From NCBI GenBank assembly GCA_963752325.1, contig CAVVXU010000010.1, forward strand, positions 806,001 through 870,000: a DNA stretch of 64,000 nucleotides, written 5' to 3'. The notes below the pieces were generated by a model. It worked only from the letters and a program-made list of their open reading frames with translations, was not told the DNA's origin and did no database searches. The DNA is from CAVTJL01 sp963752325 (GTDB lineage Bacteria > Pseudomonadota > Alphaproteobacteria > Geminicoccales > Geminicoccaceae). Both the position numbers and the translations under genes were made by a program. Shown here piece by piece: positions 56,499 through 64,000 of this stretch (positions are counted from its first letter, which is position 1; each line of letters starts with the position of its first letter).

Positions 56499-58085
56499 AT
56501 GCCTGTCGGCAAGCTCTGTGCCGCGGGTGCTGCCTTCATCCTCCTCGTCGCGGCACCGGTGGCCGGCGAGACCCTTCGGTTCTCGGCCCGCGGCGACATC
56601 GGCAGCCTCGATCCCTACGGCCTGAACGAGACCTTCACGCTCGGCTATCTGGGCAACATCTACGAGGGTCTGGTGGCTCGCGGTCCCGATCTCGCCCTTG
56701 TCCCGGGCCTTGCCGAGCGCTGGGAGATCGTCGAGCCGACGCGCTGGCGCTTCCATCTGCGCAAGGGCGTCAAGTTCCAGAACGGCGACGCGTTCGATGC
56801 GGACGACGTGCTGTTCTCGGCGACGCGGGCCCGCGAGGCGGGCTCGGACCTGAAAGCCCGCCTCGCGGGCGTCGTGCAGGTCGTCAAGGTCGACGACAGC
56901 ACCGTCGACTTCGTCACGGAGACGCCCAACCCGATCCTCAATGCCGAGTGGGACACCTGGTACATCATGGATCGGGAGTGGGCCCTCGCGCACGGGGCGC
57001 AGCATCCGACGCGGACCGGCGATCCGACGGGTACCTATGCCGACATGCACGCCAACGGCACGGGCCCCTTCGCCGTCACCGGCCGCGAGGTCGACGTCAG
57101 GACGACCGCCCGGCGCTTCGATGGCTGGTGGGGCGAGCGCACCGACAATCTGGACGAGGTCGTCTTCGAGCCGATCAAGACCAACTCGACCCGGGTGGCC
57201 GCCCTCCTCTCGGGCGAGCTCGACGTCATCCTCTCGGTGCCCGTCCAGGACGTGCGGCGGATCGAGAGCAACCCCGGAACCCACGTCCTCAGCGGACCCG
57301 AGCTGCGCACCATCTTCCTCGGGCTCGACCAGTCGCGCGATGAGCTTCTCTACGCGACGGTCAAGGGCAAGAACCCCTTCAAGGACCGGCGCGTGCGCCT
57401 CGCCTTCTATCAGGCGATCGACATCGAGGCCATCAAGGCCAAGATTATGCGCGGCCAGTCGACGCCGACCGCCGCCATGGTGGCGCCCGGCGTCGAGGGC
57501 TATCCCAAGGATCTCCAGCGCTATCCCTACGACCCGGCCGCGTCCCGGCGGCTCCTCGCCGAGGCCGGCTATCCGGACGGCTTCGGCGTCACCCTCGACT
57601 GCCCGACCGACCGCTATGTCAACGACGAGTCCATCTGCGTCGCCATCGTCGGCATGCTCGCCCGCATCGGCATCAAGGTGCGCCTCGAGGCCAAGCCGAA
57701 GGCGCTCTACTTCGGCAAGGTCCTGGCCCAGGGCGGTTACGACACGAGCTTTTATCTGCTCGGCTGGACACCGACCAGCAACGACAGCTGGAGCACGCTC
57801 TTCAACATCGTCCAGACACGCGATCCGGCGTCCGGTGCCGGCGCCTTCAATCTCGGCGGCTACTCGAGCCCGGCGATCGACGCGCTGTCGGGCCGGATCA
57901 TGGGCGAGACCGACCTGGCCGAGCGTCGGGCGCTGATCGACCAGGCCTGGCAGCTGCTGCACGACGATGTCGGCTATCTTCCCCTGCACCAGCAGGCGCT
58001 CGCCTGGGGCGTGCGCGACGGCGTCACGCTCGTCCAGCGACCCGACGATCAGTTCCTTTGGCGCTGGGTCCGGATCGAGCGCTGA
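56499..58085 (+). CDS. ABC transporter substrate-binding protein (SBP_bac_5, DppA/OppA type)
   Basis: Periplasmic solute receptor, 528 residues. MPVGKLCAAGAAFILLVAAP is a Sec signal cut near VAGE; the mature protein starts TLRFSARGDIGSLDPYGLNE and has ERWEIVEPTRWRFHLRKGVK, NGDAFDADDVLFS and RVRLAFYQAIDIEAIKAKIM, as in family 5 peptide/nickel/opine receptors. No permease or ATPase genes are adjacent, so it is an orphan here. Starting further upstream is unlikely because the cupin gene ends at 56386. Confidence 0.88.
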   Translation: MPVGKLCAAGAAFILLVAAPVAGETLRFSARGDIGSLDPYGLNETFTLGYLGNIYEGLVARGPDLALVPGLAERWEIVEPTRWRFHLRKGVKFQNGDAFDADDVLFSATRAREAGSDLKARLAGVVQVVKVDDSTVDFVTETPNPILNAEWDTWYIMDREWALAHGAQHPTRTGDPTGTYADMHANGTGPFAVTGREVDVRTTARRFDGWWGERTDNLDEVVFEPIKTNSTRVAALLSGELDVILSVPVQDVRRIESNPGTHVLSGPELRTIFLGLDQSRDELLYATVKGKNPFKDRRVRLAFYQAIDIEAIKAKIMRGQSTPTAAMVAPGVEGYPKDLQRYPYDPAASRRLLAEAGYPDGFGVTLDCPTDRYVNDESICVAIVGMLARIGIKVRLEAKPKALYFGKVLAQGGYDTSFYLLGWTPTSNDSWSTLFNIVQTRDPASGAGAFNLGGYSSPAIDALSGRIMGETDLAERRALIDQAWQLLHDDVGYLPLHQQALAWGVRDGVTLVQRPDDQFLWRWVRIER

Positions 58086-58200
58086 GCGTGCGGCCGGGCC
58101 ACATTCCAGCACCCTGAGCGGCCTTCGCCTTCCCGAAGCTGGACCTCGACCGGGCGACCGGGGCACACTGACTGCTCCGCGACCGCCCGAAGCCGAGGTC

Positions 58201-59487
58201 ATGAGCGATCAGAAGTCCGAGACGGGGCTGCAGCAGCCGGTGGTGGCCTGCCATGATTGTGGGACCATCCACCATGTGGTTCCGCTGCCCGCCGGCGAGA
58301 AGGCGCGCTGCATCCGTTGCGGCGCCACGCTCTATCGAAGCGTCCGGGACAGCATAGGCCGCGCGCTCGGCCTCTCGCTCGCCGCTCTTTTCCTGTTCGT
58401 GATCGCCCAGACCTTTCCGTTCCTGACCTTCGAGATGAAGGGGCTGGGCGACACCTCCACGCTCCTCTCGGGTGCCCGCGGCCTCTATCAGCAGGGTGTA
58501 TGGCCGCTGGCCATTCTCGTCTTCATGGTCGCCACCATCATTCCCCTCACGAAGCTTCTGGCCTCGGTCTACGTGCTCCTGCCGCTCCACCTCGGTCGCC
58601 GGGCGCGCTTCGGCGCCCAGGTCTTCCGACTCGTCGAGCTCTGCAGTCCCTGGGCGATGATGGAGGTCTATCTGCTGGGCGTGATCGTGGCCTACGTGAA
58701 GCTCAGCGACTTCGCGACCCTGAGGCTCGACATAGCGCTCTTCGCCTTCGTCGCCCTCATCGTGCTGATGATCGCCGCCGAGGCGACGCTCGAGCCCCAT
58801 GCCGTGTGGGAACGGTTCGGCCGGCAGAGCGACGCCGAGATCGTCCGGCGCAACCGGCCCCAGGCCCTGGTGAGCTGCCACGCATGCAGCCAGCTCGTGG
58901 CCATGCCGCGCGGCTTCCACGGCCGCGGCCTGTGCCCGCGCTGCGAGGCGCCGCTGCACCACCGCAAGCCCGACAGCCTCGCCAGGACCTGGGCGCTGGT
59001 CGCCGCCGCGGCCATCCTCTACATCCCCGCCAACCTCCTGCCGGTGATGCGCGTCACGAGCCTCGGCCAGGGCGAGGCCGATACCATCCTGAGCGGCGTG
59101 CGCGTGCTGATCGCAAGCGGCATGTGGCCGGTGGCGCTTCTCGTCTTCTTCGCCAGCATCACGGTGCCGGTCCTCAAGCTCATCGGCCTCACGAGCCTCC
59201 TGGTGAGCGTTCACCGGGGCTCCGCCTGGCGGACCCGCGAGAGGACCAAGATCTTCCGGATCATCGAGGGCGTCGGCCGGTGGTCCATGGTCGACATCTT
59301 CATGATCTCGATCCTGGTGGCGCTCGTGAACCTGGGCGCGCTGGCGACGATCGAGCCCGGGCCGGGCGCGATCTGCTTTGCTGCCGTGGTGGTGATCACG
59401 ATGTTCGCGTCGATGAGCTTCGATCCCCGCCTCATGTGGGACGTCCAGAAGGAGGATGCTGATGGATCCGGGCTCGTCCGCGTCTGA
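58201..59487 (+). CDS. pqiA: PqiA-family intermembrane transport protein
   Basis: Inner-membrane component of the PqiABC envelope system (428 residues). Two repeated modules each carry a zinc-ribbon-like pair (CHDCGTIHH...CIRCG; CHACSQL...CPRCE) followed by four TM helices (for example WPLAILVFMVATIIPLTKLL and WPVALLVFFASITVPVLKLI). The duplication and cysteine pattern are diagnostic. pqiB begins 32 bases before its stop. An open frame upstream of 58201 overlaps the SBP gene and is not used. Confidence 0.92.
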   Translation: MSDQKSETGLQQPVVACHDCGTIHHVVPLPAGEKARCIRCGATLYRSVRDSIGRALGLSLAALFLFVIAQTFPFLTFEMKGLGDTSTLLSGARGLYQQGVWPLAILVFMVATIIPLTKLLASVYVLLPLHLGRRARFGAQVFRLVELCSPWAMMEVYLLGVIVAYVKLSDFATLRLDIALFAFVALIVLMIAAEATLEPHAVWERFGRQSDAEIVRRNRPQALVSCHACSQLVAMPRGFHGRGLCPRCEAPLHHRKPDSLARTWALVAAAAILYIPANLLPVMRVTSLGQGEADTILSGVRVLIASGMWPVALLVFFASITVPVLKLIGLTSLLVSVHRGSAWRTRERTKIFRIIEGVGRWSMVDIFMISILVALVNLGALATIEPGPGAICFAAVVVITMFASMSFDPRLMWDVQKEDADGSGLVRV

Positions 59488-61201
59488 TCAGCCGCTGCGC
59501 CCGCGAGCGCAGGGGGACAATGGCGTGACGATCGCCGAGGTCGACGTCAGGAAGCGACGGGGCGTCTCGCTGGTGTGGATCATCCCGATCGTCGCGGCCG
59601 TCGTGGCCGGGTGGATCGCCGTCACGACCTATCTGAACCAGGGCCCGGTGATCACCATCAGCTTCGAGACCGGCGACGGCCTCGAGGCCGGCAAGACCAA
59701 GATCAAGTACAAGGACGTCGACATCGGCGTCGTCAAGTCGGTCAAGATCAGCGACGATCTGCAACGGGTCACGGCGACGGCCGAGATGAACCAGGGCACG
59801 TCCCGCTTCCTGACGAGCGACGCGCGCTTTTGGATCGTGCGGCCGCGCATCGGGGCAGGCGGCGTCTCGGGTCTCGGCACGCTGCTGTCCGGCGCCTATG
59901 TCGAGGTCGACCCCGGCGCGGCCAAGGGCAGCGCCGAGCGCGCCTTCACCGGCCTCGAGGTCCCGCCGCTCATCCACTCGAACGTGCCGGGCCGTACCTA
60001 TACCCTGATGGCGCCGTCGCTCGGCTCGATCTCGCGTGGGGCATCGATCTACTATCGCGGCATCGATGTAGGCCAGATCCTGGGCTACGAGCTCGCCAAG
60101 GACGACAAGAGCCTCATCATCCACATCTTCGTGCGAGACCCGTACGACAAGCTGGTGCGGACCGACAGCCGCTTCTGGAACGTGAGCGGCCTGAGCCTGA
60201 CCACCGGTGCCAACGGCGTCTCCGTCCACATGGCCTCCGTGCAGTCGCTTCTGGTGGGCGGCGTCGAGTTCGACACGCCGACCCGTCTCGAGACCGGCAC
60301 GGTCGCGGATGCGGACGCCTCGTTCCAGCTGTTCGACACCCGCGAGGCGGTGGACGAGAATGCGTACACGGAGAGAATGCCCTTCATGGTGCGCTTCGAT
60401 GGGTCGCTGCGCGGCCTCAAGGTCGGCGCGCCGGTGGAGTTCCGCGGGCTCAAGATCGGATCGGTTACCGACATCCGGCTTGAGTACAACCCCAAGACGA
60501 ACGCCGTGAGCGTGCCCGTTCTGATGGAGATCGAGCCGCAGCGTCTTCAGCTGTCTGGGCCGTTGGGAGCCATGAAGCCCTACGAAGGCATGACCCGCTT
60601 GGTCGAGAAGGGGTTGCGCGCGCAGCTCGTGACGGGAAGCCTGCTCACCGGCGACCTGCTCGTATCGCTCGACTTCCATCCCGAGGCGCCGCCTGCGAAG
60701 CTCGAGATGACCGAGCCCTATCCCACCATTCCCTCGGTTCCGACCCAGCTCGAGGCATTGACCACGTCGCTCACCGGGATCCTCCAGCAGCTCTCCTCGA
60801 TGCCGCTGCCGCAGCTCATCGCGGATCTCCGCAAGACCGTGAACTCGATCAACGACACCATCAGCTCTCCTGCGGTCCAGCAGACGGCGGTTCGGCTGAA
60901 CGAGGTCCTGGGCTCGGTCGACGCCGTCACGAAGCAGCTCCAGACCAACACGGGCCCCTTGATGCAGACCCTTCGCGACGCCGCCAACAACGCCGACCAG
61001 GCGCTGAGCCAGATGAAGGTGACCATGGCCTCAGCCAACGACATGCTCGGCCCGAACTCTCAGATCCGTTACAACATGACCAATCTGATCAGCGAGCTCA
61101 CCACGGCGGCCCGATCCATCCGCGTGTTCGCGGACTACCTCGATCGCCATCCGGAGGCCCTGATACGCGGCAAGACCGGATCTGGAGCCTACGGCCAATG
61201 A
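59456..61201 (+). CDS. pqiB: PqiB, MCE-domain intermembrane lipid transport protein
   Basis: Membrane-anchored MCE protein that forms a tunnel across the periplasm, 581 residues. One TM helix (VSLVWIIPIVAAVVAGWIAV), then three MCE domains beginning near GPVITISFETGDGLEAGKTK, RTYTLMAPSLGSISRGASIY and MPFMVRFDGSLRGLKVGAPV, then a C-terminal helical stretch (VQQTAVRLNEVLGSVDAVTK). ATG 59456 and ATG 59462 are both possible; both overlap pqiA. The stop overlaps pqiC by four bases. Confidence 0.93.
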   Translation: MLMDPGSSASDQPLRPRAQGDNGVTIAEVDVRKRRGVSLVWIIPIVAAVVAGWIAVTTYLNQGPVITISFETGDGLEAGKTKIKYKDVDIGVVKSVKISDDLQRVTATAEMNQGTSRFLTSDARFWIVRPRIGAGGVSGLGTLLSGAYVEVDPGAAKGSAERAFTGLEVPPLIHSNVPGRTYTLMAPSLGSISRGASIYYRGIDVGQILGYELAKDDKSLIIHIFVRDPYDKLVRTDSRFWNVSGLSLTTGANGVSVHMASVQSLLVGGVEFDTPTRLETGTVADADASFQLFDTREAVDENAYTERMPFMVRFDGSLRGLKVGAPVEFRGLKIGSVTDIRLEYNPKTNAVSVPVLMEIEPQRLQLSGPLGAMKPYEGMTRLVEKGLRAQLVTGSLLTGDLLVSLDFHPEAPPAKLEMTEPYPTIPSVPTQLEALTTSLTGILQQLSSMPLPQLIADLRKTVNSINDTISSPAVQQTAVRLNEVLGSVDAVTKQLQTNTGPLMQTLRDAANNADQALSQMKVTMASANDMLGPNSQIRYNMTNLISELTTAARSIRVFADYLDRHPEALIRGKTGSGAYGQ

Positions 61202-61824
61202 CAAGCAAGCCCACACCCGCCCCGATGGTGTCCTGGTCCCGGCGCGCGGTCGGGCTCGGCGCCCTCACGCTGCTCGCCGGCTGCCTGGCGCCCACCACCC
61301 CCACCAGGTTCTACGTGCTCGATACGGAGCCTCCGCCGGAAGGCGCCGCAGCCCCGGCATCGAAGCTCGCGGTGGGCATCGCCCCCATTGACCTGCCGGA
61401 CTATCTCGACCGCCCGGAGATGGTCATCCGCCAGGGCGCCAACCGGCTCGTGCTGAGCGAGTTCGACAAGTGGGGCGAGCGCCTCGATCAGCTCTTCGGG
61501 CGCACGCTGGCCGAGGATCTCGCGAGCCGGCTCGACACCCCCAACATCTTCCAGCTGCCGCTGCAGCGCGACCAGCATCTGGACTATCTCGTCATCCTCG
61601 ACATCTATCGCTTCGAGGGCACCGAGAATGACGAGGCGATCCTCGACGCCCGCTGGCGCATCTACGACCGGGACGGCTCGCGCCTCAGGGTCACCGACCG
61701 CAAGACCTTCGCGCAGAAGCTCGCGGACGCCGGCTATCCCGCCCTGGCGACGGCCTTGAGCAAGACCGTGGGCGATCTCAGCGACGCGCTGACCGCGGCG
61801 ATCCGCGGTCTCGTCGGGCACTGA
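61198..61824 (+). CDS. pqiC: PqiC, ABC-type transport auxiliary lipoprotein
   Basis: Outer-membrane lipoprotein of the PqiABC system, 208 residues: a signal with lipobox LLAGCL, then TPTRFYVLDTEPPPEGAAAP and VGIAPIDLPDYLDRPEMVIR, the DUF330/PqiC core, and LGRTLAEDLASRL-like strands ahead of the end. ATG 61198 overlaps the pqiB stop (ATGA). Completes an intact pqiABC operon. Confidence 0.92.
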   Translation: MTSKPTPAPMVSWSRRAVGLGALTLLAGCLAPTTPTRFYVLDTEPPPEGAAAPASKLAVGIAPIDLPDYLDRPEMVIRQGANRLVLSEFDKWGERLDQLFGRTLAEDLASRLDTPNIFQLPLQRDQHLDYLVILDIYRFEGTENDEAILDARWRIYDRDGSRLRVTDRKTFAQKLADAGYPALATALSKTVGDLSDALTAAIRGLVGH

Positions 61825-61850
61825 CCGGGCGCAGCCGCCGCTACCCGGGC

Positions 61851-62561
61851 ATGGCCACGCTTCTCGTTCTCGGCTCGAAGCCCCTGCCGGTCCTGCCGCC
61901 CCGGCATCTGATCGATGCCGTAGCCTGCGCCAACGCATCCGGCTATTCGGCGCGGCAGCAGGGCCTGCCCGATCCGGACTTCACCGTGATGACGGCCGTC
62001 CTGACCTCGGGCAAGGGATCGGACGAGCATTCGCTGCTGCGCCTGAAGGGCCTCCGCACCCATCGCCTCTACCATCTGCCGCGCCCCAAGGCGGAGGCGG
62101 CGACCGGCCTCAAGGCATGGAAGCTCTTCTGGCGCATGCGCCATCTCACGCCCCGCCACATGCGCCGCCGGCTCCGGGAGCTCGGCTACCACTATGACGA
62201 GATGACCGTCTGGCCCGCCAGCCGCTACCATGCGCTGGTGCGCCGCCTCTGCCAGGACGATCCGGCCATCGACCATCTGATCGGCACGAAGCAGCCTTCG
62301 ACCGGCCTGATCACGGTGGCCCTCGGCATCGACGACCCGCGCTTCGAGCGGGTCGTCATGAGCGGCTTCGACTTCACCCTGACCCATGCCTACGGCGCCA
62401 ACCCGCTCATCGCCGAGCGCGGTAACGCGCTGAGCAAGCACGCCGACACGGACGTCGCCATCCTCCGCCGCCTGGCCGAGACCGCACCCCGCCTGGTGAC
62501 GACCGAGCCCACGGTGCACGAGCGGGCCGGCGTGCCGCTCTGGCCGGCTGTCGAGCCCTAG
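61851..62561 (+). CDS. Glycosyltransferase-like protein (unassigned)
   Basis: 236 residues. MATLLVLGSKPLPVLPPRHL opens a Rossmann-like fold, and KQPSTGLITVALGIDDPRFE followed by VVMSGFDFTLTHAYG resembles the PSTG...GFDF region of GT42/GT29-type sialyltransferases and related capsule enzymes. No catalytic residue can be named with confidence. It follows pqiC by 26 bases, but the next gene (10-base gap) suggests it belongs with that gene in glycan work. Confidence 0.5.
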   Translation: MATLLVLGSKPLPVLPPRHLIDAVACANASGYSARQQGLPDPDFTVMTAVLTSGKGSDEHSLLRLKGLRTHRLYHLPRPKAEAATGLKAWKLFWRMRHLTPRHMRRRLRELGYHYDEMTVWPASRYHALVRRLCQDDPAIDHLIGTKQPSTGLITVALGIDDPRFERVVMSGFDFTLTHAYGANPLIAERGNALSKHADTDVAILRRLAETAPRLVTTEPTVHERAGVPLWPAVEP

Positions 62562-62571
62562 CGGGAGGCCC

Positions 62572-63552
62572 ATGAGCATCCGCGTGACCCGCCTCGTCGA
62601 TGGCCCGATCATCGGGCCCGACCTCGATCCGAGCATCGGCGTCAACATCCAGGGCCCGTCGCTGATCCGCGTGCCCGAGTGGATCGAGGACCGTCTCGGC
62701 GCCTACTACCTCTATTTCGCCGACCACAAGGGCAGCTACATACGCCTCGCCTACGCCGACGACCTGAAGGGACCATGGCGCGTGCATGCGCCGGGCAGCC
62801 TGCATCTCGAGAGCTCGGGCTTCCTCACCGCCCCTCCCGCCGTCTCGCCGGAGGAGCTGGCGCGGTTCGAGGCCGGGTACCGCGCCCGCGGCGCCATCTC
62901 GCACGACGTGCTGGCCGAGATCACCACGCCGCACATCGCCTCCCCCGACGTCCATGTCGACCCGGCGCGGCGCCGGATCGTGATGTACTTCCACGGCCTG
63001 GACGGCGTCGGGCATCAGGTCTCGCGCGTGGCGCTCTCCGAGAACGGCATCGACTTCACCGCCCGGCCCGAGGTGATCGGCCGCTCCTACATGCGCATCT
63101 TTCATCACGACGGCATGACCTATGCGCTCGCCATGCCGGGCATCCTGTCGCGCTCGGCCGACGGGCTCGGCGGCTTCGAGACGGGACCGACGCTCTTCAA
63201 TCCGAACATGCGCCACGCCGCTCTCCTGAAGCGCGGCCGCACGCTGCTCGTCTTCTGGACCCAGGTCGGCGACGTGCCCGAGCGCATCCTGCTGAGCCGC
63301 ATCGCGCTCGACGGCGACTGGCATGGCTGGCGGGACGAGCCTCCCGTCGATGTGCTGCGCCCGGAGCATCATTGGGAAGGGGCGGACGCTCCCCTCCTGC
63401 CCTCGGTCCGCAGCACGGCCTATGGCATCGTGAACCAGCTCCGCGACCCGGCCATCCACGAGGAAGCGGGCGAGATCTTCTTGTTCTATGCCGTCGGCGG
63501 CGAGAGCGGCATCGCGATCGCGCGCGTGGCGATCACGCCCGAAGAGGGCTGA
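62572..63552 (+). CDS. Five-bladed beta-propeller glycosidase-like protein
   Basis: 326 residues without signal peptide. YLYFADHKGSYIRLAYADDL, SPDVHVDPARRRIVMYFHGL and IFHHDGMTYALAMPGILSRS resemble the repeating YxYFADHxG and SPDV blades of GH43/GH62-like proteins; the usual catalytic Asp/Asp/Glu trio cannot be fixed. It may be a glycoside hydrolase or a phosphorylase-like protein of a glycan pathway. Its ATG lies 10 bases after the upstream gene. Confidence 0.6.
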   Translation: MSIRVTRLVDGPIIGPDLDPSIGVNIQGPSLIRVPEWIEDRLGAYYLYFADHKGSYIRLAYADDLKGPWRVHAPGSLHLESSGFLTAPPAVSPEELARFEAGYRARGAISHDVLAEITTPHIASPDVHVDPARRRIVMYFHGLDGVGHQVSRVALSENGIDFTARPEVIGRSYMRIFHHDGMTYALAMPGILSRSADGLGGFETGPTLFNPNMRHAALLKRGRTLLVFWTQVGDVPERILLSRIALDGDWHGWRDEPPVDVLRPEHHWEGADAPLLPSVRSTAYGIVNQLRDPAIHEEAGEIFLFYAVGGESGIAIARVAITPEEG

Positions 63553-63969
63553 CTATTTCTGCAGGATGGTGTTGCCGCCCGGCCCGGGGGTGAGGTCGAT
63601 CACCAGCAGCTTCGTCTCGGTCGTCCCGGGATTGACCGCGTGGTGCCATTGATCGACGGCCTCGACGATGAAGTCGCCGGCCTTGAAGGTCACTTCCTTG
63701 CCCGCCGAGCTGTTCGTGATGGCGATCGATCCCGAGAGCACATAGGCGTAGCGCGGAAATGGATGCTCGTGCTCGGGAAGGACGGCCCCGCCGGGGATGT
63801 CGTAGGTCGTGGCCGTCACGGTCGCGTCGCCCTGGGGCAGGTGAATGGGCTGGCCGGTCCAGGTCCGGTCCGTCGTCGTCACCGGCTCGACGATGACCTT
63901 CGGATCCGCCGCGTAGGCCAGCGACACGGCAGAGATCCCGAGCGCCACGGCGCAAGCTAGACTTCTCAT
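63553..63969 (-). CDS. Secreted cupin-domain protein
   Basis: 138 residues with a Sec signal (LACAVALGISAVSLAYAADP). One cupin: PEHEHPFPRYAYVLSGSIAI has the HxH and YxLxG of motif 1, and FIVEAVDQWHHAVNPG the histidine of motif 2. A periplasmic metal-binding cupin is likely; the substrate is unknown. It is convergent with the beta-propeller gene (the two stops abut) and its start is 31 bases from the window end. Confidence 0.8.
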   Translation of the reverse strand: MRSLACAVALGISAVSLAYAADPKVIVEPVTTTDRTWTGQPIHLPQGDATVTATTYDIPGGAVLPEHEHPFPRYAYVLSGSIAITNSSAGKEVTFKAGDFIVEAVDQWHHAVNPGTTETKLLVIDLTPGPGGNTILQK

Positions 63970-64000
63970 CCGGCCCCCCTATCTCTTCCAGCTCATGCTG

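Overview
The window is about 64 kb of GC-rich DNA carrying a chromosomal housekeeping set. Gene order and content point to an alphaproteobacterium, most likely in or near the Rhodospirillales/Geminicoccales. The evidence is a tol-pal cluster fused to ruvCAB/yebC and ftsH, HslV with the alphaproteobacterial N-terminal extension, maf-coaE-dnaQ, sdhCDAB, DUF3576 next to leuS, alphaproteobacterial porins, and a mesaconyl-CoA hydratase of the ethylmalonyl-CoA pathway. The taxon is inferred; no rRNA or tRNA gene is present to confirm it.

Layout. 0-12.7 kb: the end of an AbrB-family membrane protein, then a minus-strand run read yebC-ruvC-ruvA-ruvB-ybgC-tolQ-tolR-tolA-tolB-pal-cpoB-tilS-ftsH, mostly translationally coupled. 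12.7-13.6 kb: a long AT-richer gap ending in a terminator, a possible small RNA and a small unknown gene. 13.7-19.4 kb: hslVU, convergent icd, then dnaQ-coaE-maf and a CsbD-like stress gene. 19.5-28.9 kb is accessory: a Gfo/Idh/MocA oxidoreductase, a SulP permease, a CobW-type GTPase, an EmrAB efflux pair with a perfect palindromic operator, mesaconyl-CoA hydratase, and an HTH-Phd antitoxin with a PIN toxin. 28.9-40.1 kb: an unknown lipoprotein, sdhCDAB with a structured 3' UTR, uvrB, and a sulfotransferase / SGNH-like / MBOAT locus for decorating an envelope glycan. 40.3-49.6 kb: leuS-lptE-holA, a DUF3576 lipoprotein, an outer-membrane protein, two tandem porins and an aspartyl/asparaginyl hydroxylase. 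49.6-64 kb: a JmjC-type oxygenase, yggS, glsB-like, gloB, a methyltransferase, a dihydrodipicolinate synthase-like/ureidoglycolate lyase pair, a DUF3775 gene, cupins, an orphan peptide-type binding protein, pqiABC, and a glycosyltransferase-like/beta-propeller pair.

Many genes share one job: envelope integrity. Tol-Pal, LptE, porins, PqiABC, the lipoproteins, FtsH and the O-acylation/sulfation locus all act there.

A striking feature is patchy frameshifting. At least 17 genes, including essential or near-essential ones (tolQ, ybgC, ruvA, ruvB, ruvC, coaE, maf), are interrupted by single-base shifts, most of them +1. Long neighbouring stretches (13.3-18.2, 28-36.5, 40.3-46.1 and 49.6-64 kb) are intact. 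Patchy assembly error is the simplest reading. I annotate each such gene as one CDS and state the breaks. No CRISPR array, IS element, tRNA or rRNA was seen.
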